NCBI GenBank assembly: GCA_030267565.1
Contig: BRXU01000005.1
Location: forward strand, 4,157,501-4,221,500
Reading direction: 5' to 3'
DNA from: Pleodorina starrii
Taxonomy: Eukaryota; Chlorophyta; Chlorophyceae; Chlamydomonadales; Volvocaceae
Length of the DNA stretch: 64,000 nt
Position numbers and translations under genes: made by a program. The number at the start of each line of letters is the position of its first letter. Positions within the stretch are counted from its first letter, which is position 1. The notes beneath the pieces were generated by a model that did no database searches, was not told the origin of the DNA, and was given only the letters and a program-made list of their open reading frames with translations. Positions 44,410 through 56,799 of the stretch are shown piece by piece.

Positions 44410-45840
44410 CGCGCGGTGACCTAGGTGTTGATACATGCACCTTGATGCACACGCGCTTGACTCAATAAAATGTCGCGCATTCAAACTGCGGGAGAGTGTG
44501 GCTGTGTGCGAGATTGCGGGGTACGGCGTTCGAGTACGGCGGCAACGGATGCACGGAGCACAGCACATCGACCGGGCGGCACTGGGGATAGCGACCTGAT
44601 AGCAACCTGTTGTTAACGTAACACGGGCTGTCCGCCACGGGGTGTGGTGTGCGCTCCCTCTCTGAAAGTGGCGCGTAGGGCCCACCTGGAGGTGGCCTCT
44701 CTGCGCGCATGGCTCGCCCCGCTGCTGCCGGCCAGTGCATGAGGCTTTGGACGCACCTTCCCCACTTTGAGGCGGTGCTTTGGGCTGGAGCTGCGGTTCC
44801 TTTTTTTGCAGGGGGGAGGGGGGGAGGGTCGTCGTCGATTGGGATGGGCTTGGGTGCATCGACAGACACACACGGTGGCTCATAGCACACCGCGCGGCGC
44901 TGCCAAGCGCTGGTCGTTACGGACCGACCGAGCACCAATACATCGTCGTGCTCGCCCTTAAATATGCGCGAATATATTGTCGTACACCTTCGTGGGGGAG
45001 CTGGGTCCGTCAGCTGCTGCACTGCGGGTGGGTGCGGGGCGCGTCAAGTAAGGGGCCCCTGCTGTACCCCCATAAATAATCGCCAACCCTCCTTCCTTTC
45101 TTGCGGTGCCATCTATCTTTATGGCCCCTCGTCTGGTCACGCGCGCGCGAAAGGTGCGGTAGTATCACGGCAGCAGACGGTCGGCCACCCGAAGGTGTGA
45201 TTGCCCGGTTGGCCGATCCCTGATACGGTAGGTCCCCAGTGCTCGCAGGGGGGGTGGGGGGTTGCAGACGCTTCTGACGTTTGGTTTGTGTATGTACGGG
45301 CAGGGATAGGGACAGGGGCGGACGTGCTTGCGGGCGCGCTTTGGTCTGGCTGGCCGGTTATTTGCCGTATCATGTACCGACTGTACAGTATTGTACTGTA
45401 CTGTACTGCGGAAGATGGATTGACGCATCTACTGGAGAGGTTTCGGCGCGGGGCAGCGGCGCCGTGTGTGGCGTGGCCGACTGGGAACGGGGCACAGGAG
45501 GCGTTGCGTTTGGTGTCCTTGGTGTACATATTTATTTGTGCATAGCAACTGCAACAGGCTGGCATCGCCGGTTTGTCCCCCGGCGCCGGCTCCGACAGTC
45601 CGCACCCGGCATGCAGGGGCAGCAGCTCGTGCACCCACAGCTGTCAGGCGTGGCGGTACGGTGCACGGTACGGCAGCGCACACGTGACCATGCCTGGACA
45701 ACCGCACCAACCAACCAACGCACGACTTTTTGCGGCAACGATCCGGCGGCAAACAGAATGCCCTGGTTGTGGAGGGAGGAAGGAATCGGTGCTGGGAGGA
45801 GCATGAAATGAAATGGCCTCTGGTATACGGCAGCCAAAGG
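44410..45840. other. intergenic; no gene recognised
   Basis: About 1.4 kb between two plus-strand genes. No convincing exon was seen. It has short CTGTACTG repeats near 45380-45410. Confidence 0.5.
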
Positions 45841-46050
45841 CTCCCCTCGCAGCAAACCGAACAACATCATCAACAGTAGCAGCCGTGCACTGAATGTGCG
45901 CACCTCCCAAGTCCCAACTCAACTCAGCTAAACTCATCTCAACTGGCGTCTCGGGCCGATGAAGACTGGACCGTTCGGATTGTGTGGGAGCACGGGAGCA
46001 CGGACATCCCCCGGTTCCCCCGCGCCCCTCCGTTCCAAACAGCCGACAAC
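45841..46050 (+). repeat. ~210-bp direct repeat, copy 1 (left of ABCG gene)
   Basis: It starts CTCCCCTCGCAGCAAAC and ends near AACAGCCGACAAC. It aligns end to end with 56294-56503 with scattered substitutions and small gaps. Shared blocks include GTGCGCACCTCCCAA and TTCCCCCGCGCCCCTCCGTT. Confidence 0.85.
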
Positions 46051-46600
46051 ATGTAAAAGCTATCGGTGGAGCAAATCGTGTGGCCGCTGGGGGCCCATAA
46101 GCTGGCGGATTGCAGGCAGCCAGGCCTCAAAACGTAAGCCCTTTGCACGTTCGCGATGTTCCCTTTCTCGTCCAAGGTTGTGGGTCGGGTCTAATTGGGC
46201 GACAACTGGCCATGTCACGTGCGTGGGTCAAACAACGGCAGGCGGGCCCAAACCACCGACCGGCATTCGCCCATTAGCAAACAACAGTTGTTGCTAACAC
46301 TGAAAACGTTGTCCATTCACAGACGTCGGCGCAAAACTTTCAGCAGTCTGATTGCGGCTCGATGTCTACTCGCTGCGTAACCTGACCCGTGGGTCGGTGT
46401 CAATGGATGGCCACAGGTTCCTTCTTCGTACACGCAAGTAAAGGAGCGTGTTGAAGTTGCGCGGCGAGCGCCTACTGTGCAATCTGGGCGCTGCTTCCTC
46501 TGATCCTCTCCACCTGCCTGGTCGTGTCCAGTCGGCTTCCGTAGCAGCTGCTCAGCCAGCCTGCTGCTGGGTGTATGCTGTGTGGTGGTGGGACTGGTCC

Positions 46601-49600
46601 ATGGCGAGCAATGACTCCTCGATGGCAGAAGCGCTGTCGCGCGTGGAGAAAGGCGGCGCCCTTTTGGAGTTGTGGCTGCCCGCGGCCATCTTGGGGCACC
46701 TCTTCGCGGGGGTGTTCCTGACCCACGGACTCTTCCTGTACAAGCCCAGCCTCAAGAGGTGGGAGCTGTTGCCCCGGTCATCCTGCTGCTTGTTACGTGT
46801 GCTTGTTCCTGCCAGCGGTGTTGAAGAGGACTATTGGGTGACCGGATGCTTACACGGCATCACATTGTGGAGGGGGCAGCTCGTTGCTGCCACTGGAGCC
46901 GCGAGCAGCCTGTGAGCGTTACGGGAATAGATAGAAATGGCGGGCGCAGTTTGAACGGGCCCAGCCAGCCGGCCAGCCATCCAGCCAGCCAGCCATCCAG
47001 CCAGCCAGCCATCCGATCATCCACGCGCGCCCCCCATCGTTGCTGCTGCGTGTTTTTACTCCTGCAGGAAGCTGTATCCCGAGTCGCTGCTGGCGCGTTT
47101 CTTCATGTTTGGTCGGCGACGGAAAGGTATCGCAACGGGCCCTGCTCGTCCTTTCTGTGATTCTTCGCGCGGTCATGGATCGCGGCGTGCCCCTGCTCGG
47201 CCGCTGCGCTGATGACCTCCTCGGCTCCTCAGCTGCTCGGCTCCCTCCGCCTCCCCGCCTGTGCTCCACTCTTCCGCCCTAGGAAATTCCGGAGTCAGCA
47301 CTTCCATTGAAGCTGTTGGCAACTCAGCACAACACAACACGACGCCTGGTTTGCCGACCCGCTGCCCCGCCGCCCCGCAACGCTTTCATCTCTCCCCGCC
47401 ATCCGCACTCCCTCCCTCCTACGTACCGTACTGACCCGCAGACGCCGCCCACTGCCACGTAGGCGGCGTTCGCAGCACCTCACAGGTCCCGACCCCATCG
47501 GCCCGCACCTCCACTTCCGGCCCTGGAGACCCGCCGCAGCCTCAGGCTCACCAGCAGCGGCAGCTGCCGCAGCAGCACTTCGAGGAGGAGGAGCAGGACA
47601 ATGAGGGCGGCGGTTTAGCGCGCTGTCAGTTTGTGTCCAGGAGCACCGAAGGACTGCACGCGGCGCCGGCGGAGCTCGAGAAGGCGCTGACACACGGCGA
47701 TGACGGCTACGGCGGCGGCGGCGGCGGCGGCGTCGACGGCGGCTGCGGCGGCGGCGGCGGCGACTGCGGCGGCAGCGGCGGCGGCGACTGCGGCGGCGGC
47801 GGCTGGAGTGGGAACGCGGCAAGGCAGCTGGTGCGTGGTTTTAGCGTGCGAGGGTACCGGGATTGCGCTGACTTGGTTGCGTTCCTTCCTAGTTCCTAGG
47901 GGGTGACGTTTCCCCCCCGCAGCCCTAACAGCTCATACCATTGAACTTCTGTACGGCATTGCACGGCAGGCAGACACTGCGCCAGCGCTGCGTTGGGGCC
48001 CCCGCTCGCCCGCCGCACTTCTGTCATTGAAGATTCAGTGGCTAGCTGGCTGGCTGCCCTCGCCCGTCCAGCACTTTCCTTGGATTCCGCAAACCCCTGC
48101 TGGTCACGCTGCCAGTCACTCCGCATCCCCGCGCGACGGCGTCTCCGCCCTCCCTGGCCCCGGCCCCATCCGCGGCCCTGGCCCTGGCCCTGGTCGGCCT
48201 CCTCGCCGCCGTCTTCCCTCCCTCGGGCCCCACTCCATCGCTTCCCCCTTCCCCGCCAGCAACTCTGTCGTCTGTTCCAATGCCGCCTAGCACTCGACAC
48301 TCGACACCCCTCCGGCCCGCCGTCCGGCCCGCCCGCCGGCCACCCCGCCGTCTCCTTCTCCGCTGCGGATTTCTCTTTATACCCCTCCGGCCCTCCCTCC
48401 AGGTGGTGCTGGAGTGGCGAGACGTCAGCCTGGCGCTTCCCTGCCCCCGGGGGGTGGGGGTGAGGCACGTGCTGAGGAACGTGGGCGGGAGGGCGCCGGC
48501 GGGGGCCGTCACAGCGCTGCTGGGGCCGTCGGGGTCGGGTGAGAAATATGACACCGTGTTGTGCTGGAATGCTGGGTTAGTGTTCGCGTGAGTGGCGGTT
48601 CGGAGCGGTTTTCTGTTTTGTGTGCTGCACTTCGGTCTTCGGAGCGCGGACCCACTCCGAAGAAGTCGGTGTACTGAGTGCAGATGTACTGTCTTCCAAA
48701 TAACATGATTCACCGTGACAGGGTGTCCAAACCGGCGATCTTTTTGGGCCCATGCGTTTCGCCACCTTCCTGCCTCCGCTCCTGTACCGGTACGTGTGAC
48801 CTTCCGCCAGCAGGCAAATCCACATTGTTGGACCTGCTGGCAATCCGGGGGGCAGCTGCCCTTGCCGACGGACCGACGCCGCTACCACCACCGCCGCCAC
48901 CGCCGCTGCCGCCACCGCCACCGCAGCAGCAGCAGCAGCAGCAGCAAGGGGCTCCACCTCTGCCACCGCCGGCCTATCCCGCCCCGCTGAGACTTGCGCC
49001 GCTGTCGTCGGCCTGGCTACGGCCCTCGCCGCCCACGCAGCATCCCGGTTGCAGGGGTCAAGTCCTGGTCAACGGCACTCCCCGCGACAGCCAGGCCTTC
49101 CTGGCCATGGCGTCGTACGTACCGCAGGTGGGTACGGCAGGAGTTGCGGCAATATTGTCGTTGCAGTACCATCTTGTAGGTTGTTGAAACGTGTCATGTT
49201 TTTGGCGCGAGGGAGGCGATGAGGGCGGCGTTTGTTTAGTCCTTCTCTCGATCCCGCCCCAACAATGTTGGGGCCAGCACACCGGATGCTTTCTTCTGTC
49301 GTACCCTGTTGTACTGCCGTACCTACGTTGACCGCATGTTTCCTCCACACTGCTAACGCACTTCCGCCCGCCCTCGCTTTGCCAGTACAAACATACATGA
49401 TGCAAAACGGTTCATTTGAAATATTCATACTCGCACGTACGCCTGGTCTGGTTGCAGGAGGACGCTTTTCTGCCGCAACTGACGGTCCGCGAGATTTTGC
49501 TGTTCACGGGGCGGCTGTTGCTGCCGCCGCCACAAAATGACCCGCGGGTCGTGGCGGCGCGTGCAGCTGCGGTGGCGGCGGCGCTGGGACTGGGGCCCCA

Positions 49601-52600
49601 CTTGGACTCCCTCATCGGCGGAGTGCTGCCGGGCGGGCTCATGCTGCGGGGGCTGTCAGGCGGGGAGCGCAGGAGGCTCAGCATCGGGCTGGGTGAGCCG
49701 GCGCGCGTGGGTGCGTGGTTGGATAGGTGCGCGTAGGTGCGTGGGTTGGGTACGTGGGTTTGCAAGGTGGATGTCTCTCGCGTGCGTGGGGTGCGCAGAA
49801 AACATGGAAACGACACTGTTTCGTTGACCTATTCGTGCCATATTGCCGGCCGCCCCCGCCGATGCCGAGCTACACACGGCCTGTCCTTCTTCGACCTCCG
49901 GGACGGGGACGGGCCGACCGGGGCGCGGGGGCAGTGGGGTGCGGTGCGGCGATGGCTGGGAGAGGGGCTGAAGTGCGCGTGCGGCGTGCGGCGCGGCGTG
50001 GCGGGTCGGGGGGGACTGCGAACTAACTCGCCTGTGTGCGCACCTAGGTAGGGAGGCTGGGCAGGGAGGCCTCCGCTTGGCGGCGGCAGCTCACACAACT
50101 GACACTCAACGTCGCAGTTGGGAGGTGTGATGGTGTATGGACGACACGGCAGCGAGGGGAGGCCAGCGATGGGTGAGGGAGTGGAACTCATTTGCTTCGT
50201 CCGGCTCTGTCTGGTATCCGCTTCACCTCACTTGACTTGACTTGGCTTCACTACCGTACTGTGCTTTCCCACTGCGCAGGTCTGATGTCCCGCCCCCGAG
50301 TGCTGCTTCTGGACGAGCCAACCAGCGGCCTCGACTCGTTCGCAGCGGCGGTCGTAATGGGGCACCTGTCGGCACTGGCTGCGGGCAGGGACGCAGTTAC
50401 CGCTGCCGGTGGTGGTGGAGGCGGTGACGGTGACGGTGGCGGTGAGGGCGGCATCATCGGCCGGCGCGGCATGACGGTGGTTGCATCGATGCACCAGCCG
50501 CGCGCCGCGATCTGGGAGATGGTCGATCAGGTGGGTTGGTGGGTTGGTGGGTTGGTGGGGGGGTGGGGGGGGGGTCGGCGCGTTTGACGGGGTCAGCTTG
50601 TGGCGAATGGGGGTTTGCGTTGCAGTGCGGCGGCTGTGCGGGGGCTGGGCGGTGTGGGGCCTCTTCGGTGCAGTTCGGAAGGCGCTACCCCAAGTAAGGT
50701 CCCATCTTGCCCACCCCTGCTTCCAAGCGACCGCCCGGCTGAGGGCGCCCTCTCGCGATGTGATGTGCACACGAGATGGCACCTCTTGACACACGACAGC
50801 TGCCGTCTGTGCGTCGGCAGTTGGCCTGTGCGTTGGCAACCCGTCACGCAACCCTTCACGGTTGTTATTGCGATTAGCAGCAGCCACTTCCGAGATAAGG
50901 GAGTTACGTCGTCGATGGCCACAGTCAAGCGAGTCAAGCGGAGACGCAGTCCCTGTACGGCACCTGACTCTTCACGACTAAACCTTTTGCGGACCCCCAC
51001 GAGCACCACCGCCGCCACGCAACCCTGCTGCCACACCGAGTCGCGCCCTCGCACCCCCGCCCCTCCTTCCGTACAGATTGTCGTACTGGGTCGCGGGCGG
51101 CTGCTGTACTGCGGCCCCGCGGCCGAGCTGCTGTCCTGGTTCCGCGGCCGCCTGGGCTATCGCTACCACCCCCGCCACCACGGTCTCGTGTCGGACTGGC
51201 TCATGGACCTGCTGGCCCTGCCCGAAGACAAAAACGGCGAAAACGAGGAAAACACGGATAAAACGGATAACCGTGACGATAACAACCCTACACCCAAATT
51301 CATTTCTACCACCAATGCCAACAACAGCAACAGCAATGGCGACAAGGGTAAAAGCAGCAGCTTGTACGGCAGACCATCCACCTCAGCGGTGCTGTCGGGC
51401 GCGACGGCCACGGCCACGGTGACCCACTTGAGGCCCCTGGTCGCGGCAGCAGCAGCGGCGACGGCGGCAGCGGCAGCGGCAGCGGCGGCGGCAGCGGCGT
51501 GTGGTGGCGGTATCGACCGCGGCGCTTGCCCCGACGGCGGCGCCAGCGGCGGCGGCGGCATGACCAACGAAGGCGGCGTCGGCTGGGCCGCCATCGATTC
51601 AGAGTACGGCAGCGGCACGCAGCGGGGCATGACATCCCTGGCGGAACTGACCACCGCCACGGACGCGTTTTACACTGCCGTACTGGCGGCGCCGCCGGCG
51701 CCGGGGGTCAGCGCCGGTGTGCCCGACTTCGCCAACGTACTGGCGGCGGCGGCGGCGGCGGCGATGAGTGTGGGCCCCCCGGCGGCGGCGGTCATCCCGG
51801 TCTCTGGCGTCCCCGCAGTCAGCAATGCGATGAACGCAGCAGCAAGCGGTCGGTGGGACGTCGACGCTGTGACGTCCGGCGGCGGCTCCGCAGCGGCGGC
51901 GGCGGCGCCGCCGCCGCCGCCGCCGTCGGCCCGGGCGACGGCGGGTCGGTGGCTCCTGCAGTACCGGTTGTTGATGTGGCGGGAGTGGCTGATCGCGACG
52001 CGCAACCCGGCTGACGTGGCGGGACGCATGTTGTTGTTCGTGTGGGTCAGCCTGTTCACTAATTTCGTTACGTACGGCCTTCCGGTGAGTGTACCGGTAA
52101 CGCCATGTGGTCCAGGGGCGGCATTTGACGAGGGTGTGCGAGGGTGAGGATGTTTGGCAGCGGTGCGTCCGCATTGACGATCGCGGCTTTGGCAGCCTGG
52201 GCGCCGACTTGAACGCTGAACCGCGCGGCGTTGCCGTATTGTCGTACCTTGCCGTATGGGTTTGTATGCCGTACATTCCAACTCGCGCGGCCTGGGGCCA
52301 TGAGGGTGCCCTTACAGCTATACAGCACCTCCGCCCTCCCTTTCCTTGCCGTTCGCCTTTTCACACCGGCCAGGGGCCAGCCCCGCATCCACCTCCTCCT
52401 CCGCATCCTTCGCTGCCTTTGCATCCCTCCATCTCGCCACCCCGCCCCCCATTTTTTTGCCCCAACTGCCCTCCTCCCGGACTCATCCGAACTCCTCCCA
52501 TCCTCCTCCCTTCCTCCTCCCATCCCAACTTCACTGGACTGGACTGAAACTGCATCCGCAGTCCGACGCCCGGGGCATCGTGCTGCGAGCCAACCTGTTG

Positions 52601-55346
52601 TTCGCGCTGCTCTTTTTCTTCCTCTTCGTGCCCTTCGCTTTCATCAGCCTGTTCACGGCGGGTCAGCGGGGCGCTGGCGGCAGGGAGGGAGGGAGGGAGG
52701 GTCCCCTCTTCAAGTGCTCGGGCCTTGTTGAAACGCACGGATTGGGTGGATTGAGTTGACGTTGGACGGTCGCATAGCGGTACGGCCGGGGGTATGATGC
52801 TCCCGGGCGTGCAGGCGCAGATAGAGGCGGGCTGTCGTGGGACGCGCCGCGTTGCTTGTTGCGTCAGCACGTGGATGCGACCACCTCGCCATCTGCTGGA
52901 TCCTCGTTCAGAGGCTGGGTGTGGTCGACTGCTCGGCAGGGGCTGTTGAGCCTCTCCAGCTCTCACGTATACCCCCACTTTGTACGGCGCCTTAGTCATC
53001 CTGGCCTGCTGCTCCCCTGACTAGCTGTGCTGCAACCCCCTCCCTCCGCCGCCGCCGCCCTCGCTGTCGCCGTCGCCTGCTCGTCCATTTCGCGGTGGGG
53101 CGCAGATAAGCGGTTTCTCTTGTTGGAGGCGTCCGCCCGCGGAGGCGGAGGCGGCGGGGCCGGAGGCGGCGGGGCCGGAGGCGGGCTGTACACCGCATCC
53201 GCCTACTACGCCGCCAAGGTGACTGCGGTGTCGCCTCTAAACATGGCGGTCGCGATCGCCTTTGACTGGATCGGGTGAGTGCGAGTCCTGGCAGCAGAGG
53301 AGCTGCGGCCGTAGGGACCTGCCTTGACCTGCTGAGCCCCCTCCGCGGCCCTGACATCGCGGGCCAGCGCCCAATACAGCGTCACGCTCCTGAACGCTGC
53401 AGCGCAGCGCATCCTTGCAAGTTGGATGAACACTCATTGACGGATAATTGGTGAACCCATTTGGGGGGCGGAGCCGTCGCCGCGCAGCGGCTTCGGGCCG
53501 CTGCAACGTTGCAACAAGCCCGAATGCCTTTATGCCTTTGGCGTTTAGCCCCGCGTGCCTCTGGTGTGTATCTATGCGTGCCAACCAGCGACTGACCGTT
53601 TCCCTCCCCCGCTACCTGCGACAGGTACGGCATGTTGGGCATGCGACACAACTTGCTGGCCTTCGTACGGCACACCACGTGCGCCGTACTCATGTCGCTC
53701 ATCTGCCTGCACTGGGTACAGGTGGGTGGTGGGGTGCTGCGCCCTTCCCCCGTTCCCCGCCCCAAACTTCTTACATGTCCACATACCCATGTCCACATAC
53801 CCATGTCCACATGCCTCGCATTCGTCGGGAGGGCTTTGCGGGCCGCCGCCTCCTCGGCCCCAAACACTGAGCAGCACCTTTGCGGGCCTCCTCCTCCTCG
53901 GCCCCCAATCCACGACAGTTTCCTGTTACCGGTATGCCCGTGTGTGTGCGCCGCCTGTAGGCCTCCGTGGCGTTCTCCCCCAACCAGGACATCGCCCTGT
54001 GCGCCTCCGTGGCCTTCGCCATCCTCAACCTGTTGCTCACCTCGCAGTTCATGGGGTCAAGTGAGCGCCCGTGTGACCCACGGGTCGGTGACTTGGTGTC
54101 GTGGCTGGGAGCGCCCGTCCGTGTTCGATACCGGGGACGCCAGTGTGAGAAGAACACAACCACCACCATCAACCACCAACCACCTGCTATCCGTTTGGAT
54201 CCACCGTAAAACGCTTCATTCATTCATTCATTCATTCATTCAACACCGCATTTTAGTTCGCAGACACCGTCCGTCGGCCTTCTTCTCCCATATCGCCCCC
54301 CCTAACACACACAATTCCCGACTGCCGTGCACTACGTGCCGCTGTACAACTGTACGGGTAACGTACTGCGCCGTACAACGCGCAGTGAAGCTGTACTTCC
54401 CCTGGATCGGGCACCTGCGCGTCGTATCCGCGCTGGAGCAATCGTGGCGGGGCCTTATGTGGGCGGAGTTCCAGGACCGGGCCTTCCAGTGCGGCCCCGA
54501 CGGCTCACCCGACATGCGCGGCACCGGCGCAATCGGGCTGTACCCCCATTTCATACCCTCCGACAGCCGAAACGGCGACGCGATCAGGTGTGTGCATGGG
54601 TGGGGCCCAGGCATGAAGGAAGGAGGGAATGGGGGGGTCGGTAATGACAGCGGACGAGGACGCAGAGCATCTATCGCCGCTGCCGTTGGGAAATGGACCC
54701 TGCTGGTGTGAGGGGTAAGGAAAAAGGGAGGAGGAGGGAGGCTGTCGGGGAAGAGGCACGCGTATATGTGCGCATACTTCATATCGTATGGCGGTGTGAT
54801 GTGAGACGCGACGGTCTGCGGATGGATGCCGTGTGTGGGGGGCCGCATGGGCCCAAACTCTAAAACCCATAGGGCCGCGTGCCACGAAGCCAGGGGTGCA
54901 CGGCGAGACTGCGTGGCTGCATCATCAAGAGCAGCCGCCATTTCCCGCGCTGCGTGCATCACGCCCCCTGCGGCACGCATGCATCTCCTCCACCCCCTCC
55001 ACCTCCACATCCGCCTCCTCCTGCTCCTCCTGCTCGTGGCTCCCTGTCTCTTCTTGCCTCCAGGACCTTCCTGACTCGGCGCAGCCCCGGAGACCCCGCC
55101 TGCGTCGTCAGCACCGACGCGCTGCTGTACAAGTACGACATACGTACCCCTACCGGTACGACAGTGGGGTACCTGATCGCCTACCTGGCTGCCATACACG
55201 TGATCACGTACCTCGCCCTGCGTCGAGCCGTCTCGTCCAATGGCGGGAGGCGGTCAGGGGCCCTTCCGGCGGCGGTTGCTAAATTGCTGGCTCGAGGACG
55301 GCGGGCGGCTAGCGGGCTGCTGCTGCTGCTGCTGGGGCGTAAGTAA
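46601..55346 (+). CDS. ABC transporter, subfamily G (half-size)
   Basis: Fourteen phase-consistent exons: 46601-46758, 47068-47126, 47442-47830, 48403-48538, 48814-49127, 49458-49692, 50280-50530, 51077-52084, 52562-52661, 53106-53274, 53625-53721, 53961-54060, 54386-54587, 55064-55346 (3501 nt, 1166 aa). Order is NBD then TMD, as in ABCG. Walker A GPSGSGKST (about 242-250) is split by an intron; Q-loop YVPQ ends exon 5. The signature is LSGGERRRLSIG (about 418), Walker B LLLDEPTSGLD and H-loop MHQPR. TM helices are encoded in exons 8, 9, 11, 12 and 14. Half-size ABCGs dimerise and export lipids or other hydrophobic substrates; the substrate here is unknown. Unusual: an extra hydrophobic helix at about 24-50, before the NBD, and about 280 residues of Ala/Gly/Asn-rich linker in exon 8. 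Start chosen at MASNDSS; an upstream in-frame ATG at 46448 is possible. Confidence 0.92.
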
Positions 55347-56044
55347 GCGGTCGCCGTGGCCCATGTTACAAGGCAAGGTGGCGGCGGCGGTGATGGCCGC
55401 GGTGGAAGTCTGAATCACGCAGGGCCCTCGACTGGACCTCCGCATGGGTGCGGCGCGGATGGGATCTCGGGAGCTCGGGGAGTGCGAATGGGGAGGGAGG
55501 ACGAACCGGGGAGGGGAGGACTGACATGACCCCGGGGGGGGGGGGTCTCTGGTTGCTCGTGGGTTAGACGTGCCGCATGTCAAGTGCCAAGCTTCGGGAG
55601 CAATTGGGAGCTTCGGCTGCGGTAGTGTCAGGTGCGGTATGCATCGGTGATCCTTCGGGTGGAACCATGACGCTGTGACCCACGGGTCGGCGTGGCTTTC
55701 CTGAGGTTATATGCTCTGCGGCATCGGTGGCGCGGTGGCATTTTCCAATACTGCATTTGTGTGTGAGTGTGTGGGGGGGGTGAAAATAGATGACTGTTGC
55801 GGGGCGCTGGGGACTTTGGTTGCGTCGGTTGTTCCAACCGCCCAACACACATCCGTTCTGCGCTTGTGTTCTGCGCAGCCTTCTGTCGAGAAATGGGGTT
55901 TTAAGCAGCGAATCCAACGCCGTTGGCTGTGATTTGCTGTGATCGTTAGTTTCGTGTCGTACGGGTGCTCCGGAGCTTGGGCAACCGTGGTGCCGTCGAG
56001 CAGCAGGCGGCGCAAACTTGGCTTCCGAGTCAGCACGCACCACC

Positions 56045-56049
56045 TGTAA
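56045..56049 (+). terminator. TGTAA polyadenylation signal for the ABCG gene
   Basis: TGTAA about 700 bp after the stop codon. It implies a long 3' UTR, common in volvocine genes. Confidence 0.45.
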
Positions 56050-56293
56050 CATGCAGCCATTGGTTTGTGTCTCGGACCGAGACCGGCCACCTCTCAGCTC
56101 CCTCCCTCCCTCCCGACATACCGGTACAGTCCGGAAGGTACAAGCGTCACAAGCGCAGCGCTGTATCCCCCTGCAAGCCTCCCGCTCTTGCACACAACGC
56201 CCACACTCATGAGCCACGCACATGCGCGCCACGGTGAACCGCATGTATGTGCAAGTCCCTGTCTAGATCCCCTCCTGGACTCCTCGTCAGCGC

Positions 56294-56503
56294 CTCCCCT
56301 CGCAGCAAACTACCGAACAATAACGATAACGGTAACGGTAACAGCCATGTACCAATTGTGCGCACCTCCCAACCCAACCCAACCCAGCTCAATTGGCATC
56401 CCGGGCCGGTGGGGACTGGACCGGTCCGTTCAGAGTGTGTGTGAACAGGAGCACGGATATCCCCTGGTTCCCCCGCGCCCCTCCGTTTCAAACAGCCCAC
56501 AAC
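56294..56503 (+). repeat. ~210-bp direct repeat, copy 2 (right of ABCG gene)
   Basis: In the same orientation as 45841-46050, about 10.45 kb away. It ends near AACAGCCCACAAC. Confidence 0.85.
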
Positions 56504-56799
56504 CTGCAGCGCCCCTTGCAGGCGCTCAACAGGACAGAGCAGGACTGCTGCACTCATTGGTGCAGCCCACCCGCCAGAGAATCAAACGTGCCAACCCGCC
56601 TGCGCACTTCACCCTCACGCCGCCAAAACGAAAGCGAAGACCGGCCCGCAAGTGCCTTCAAGTGCCTTCAAGTGCAGGTGCAGGCCACCCCCCCGCGCGC
56701 GCGCCCACGTCCCCAAGCAAATACCCAAATCTGCGCGACGCCCGCCCTGCCCTGCCTTGCCCTCCCGTACCATGCCATAATGCCCTCTCAACACTCAAC

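Larger units (their letters stand above)
55347..56799. other. region between convergent genes
   Basis: It holds the ABCG 3' UTR, the second copy of the 210-bp repeat, and presumably the 3' UTR of the minus-strand PSMG2 gene. No other exon is supported. Confidence 0.5.

Noticed and set aside
47700..47906. alternative Ala-rich frame in ABCG exon 3
   Set aside because: The Gly-rich frame is the one continuous in phase with flanking exons; the Ala-rich frame is its shadow.
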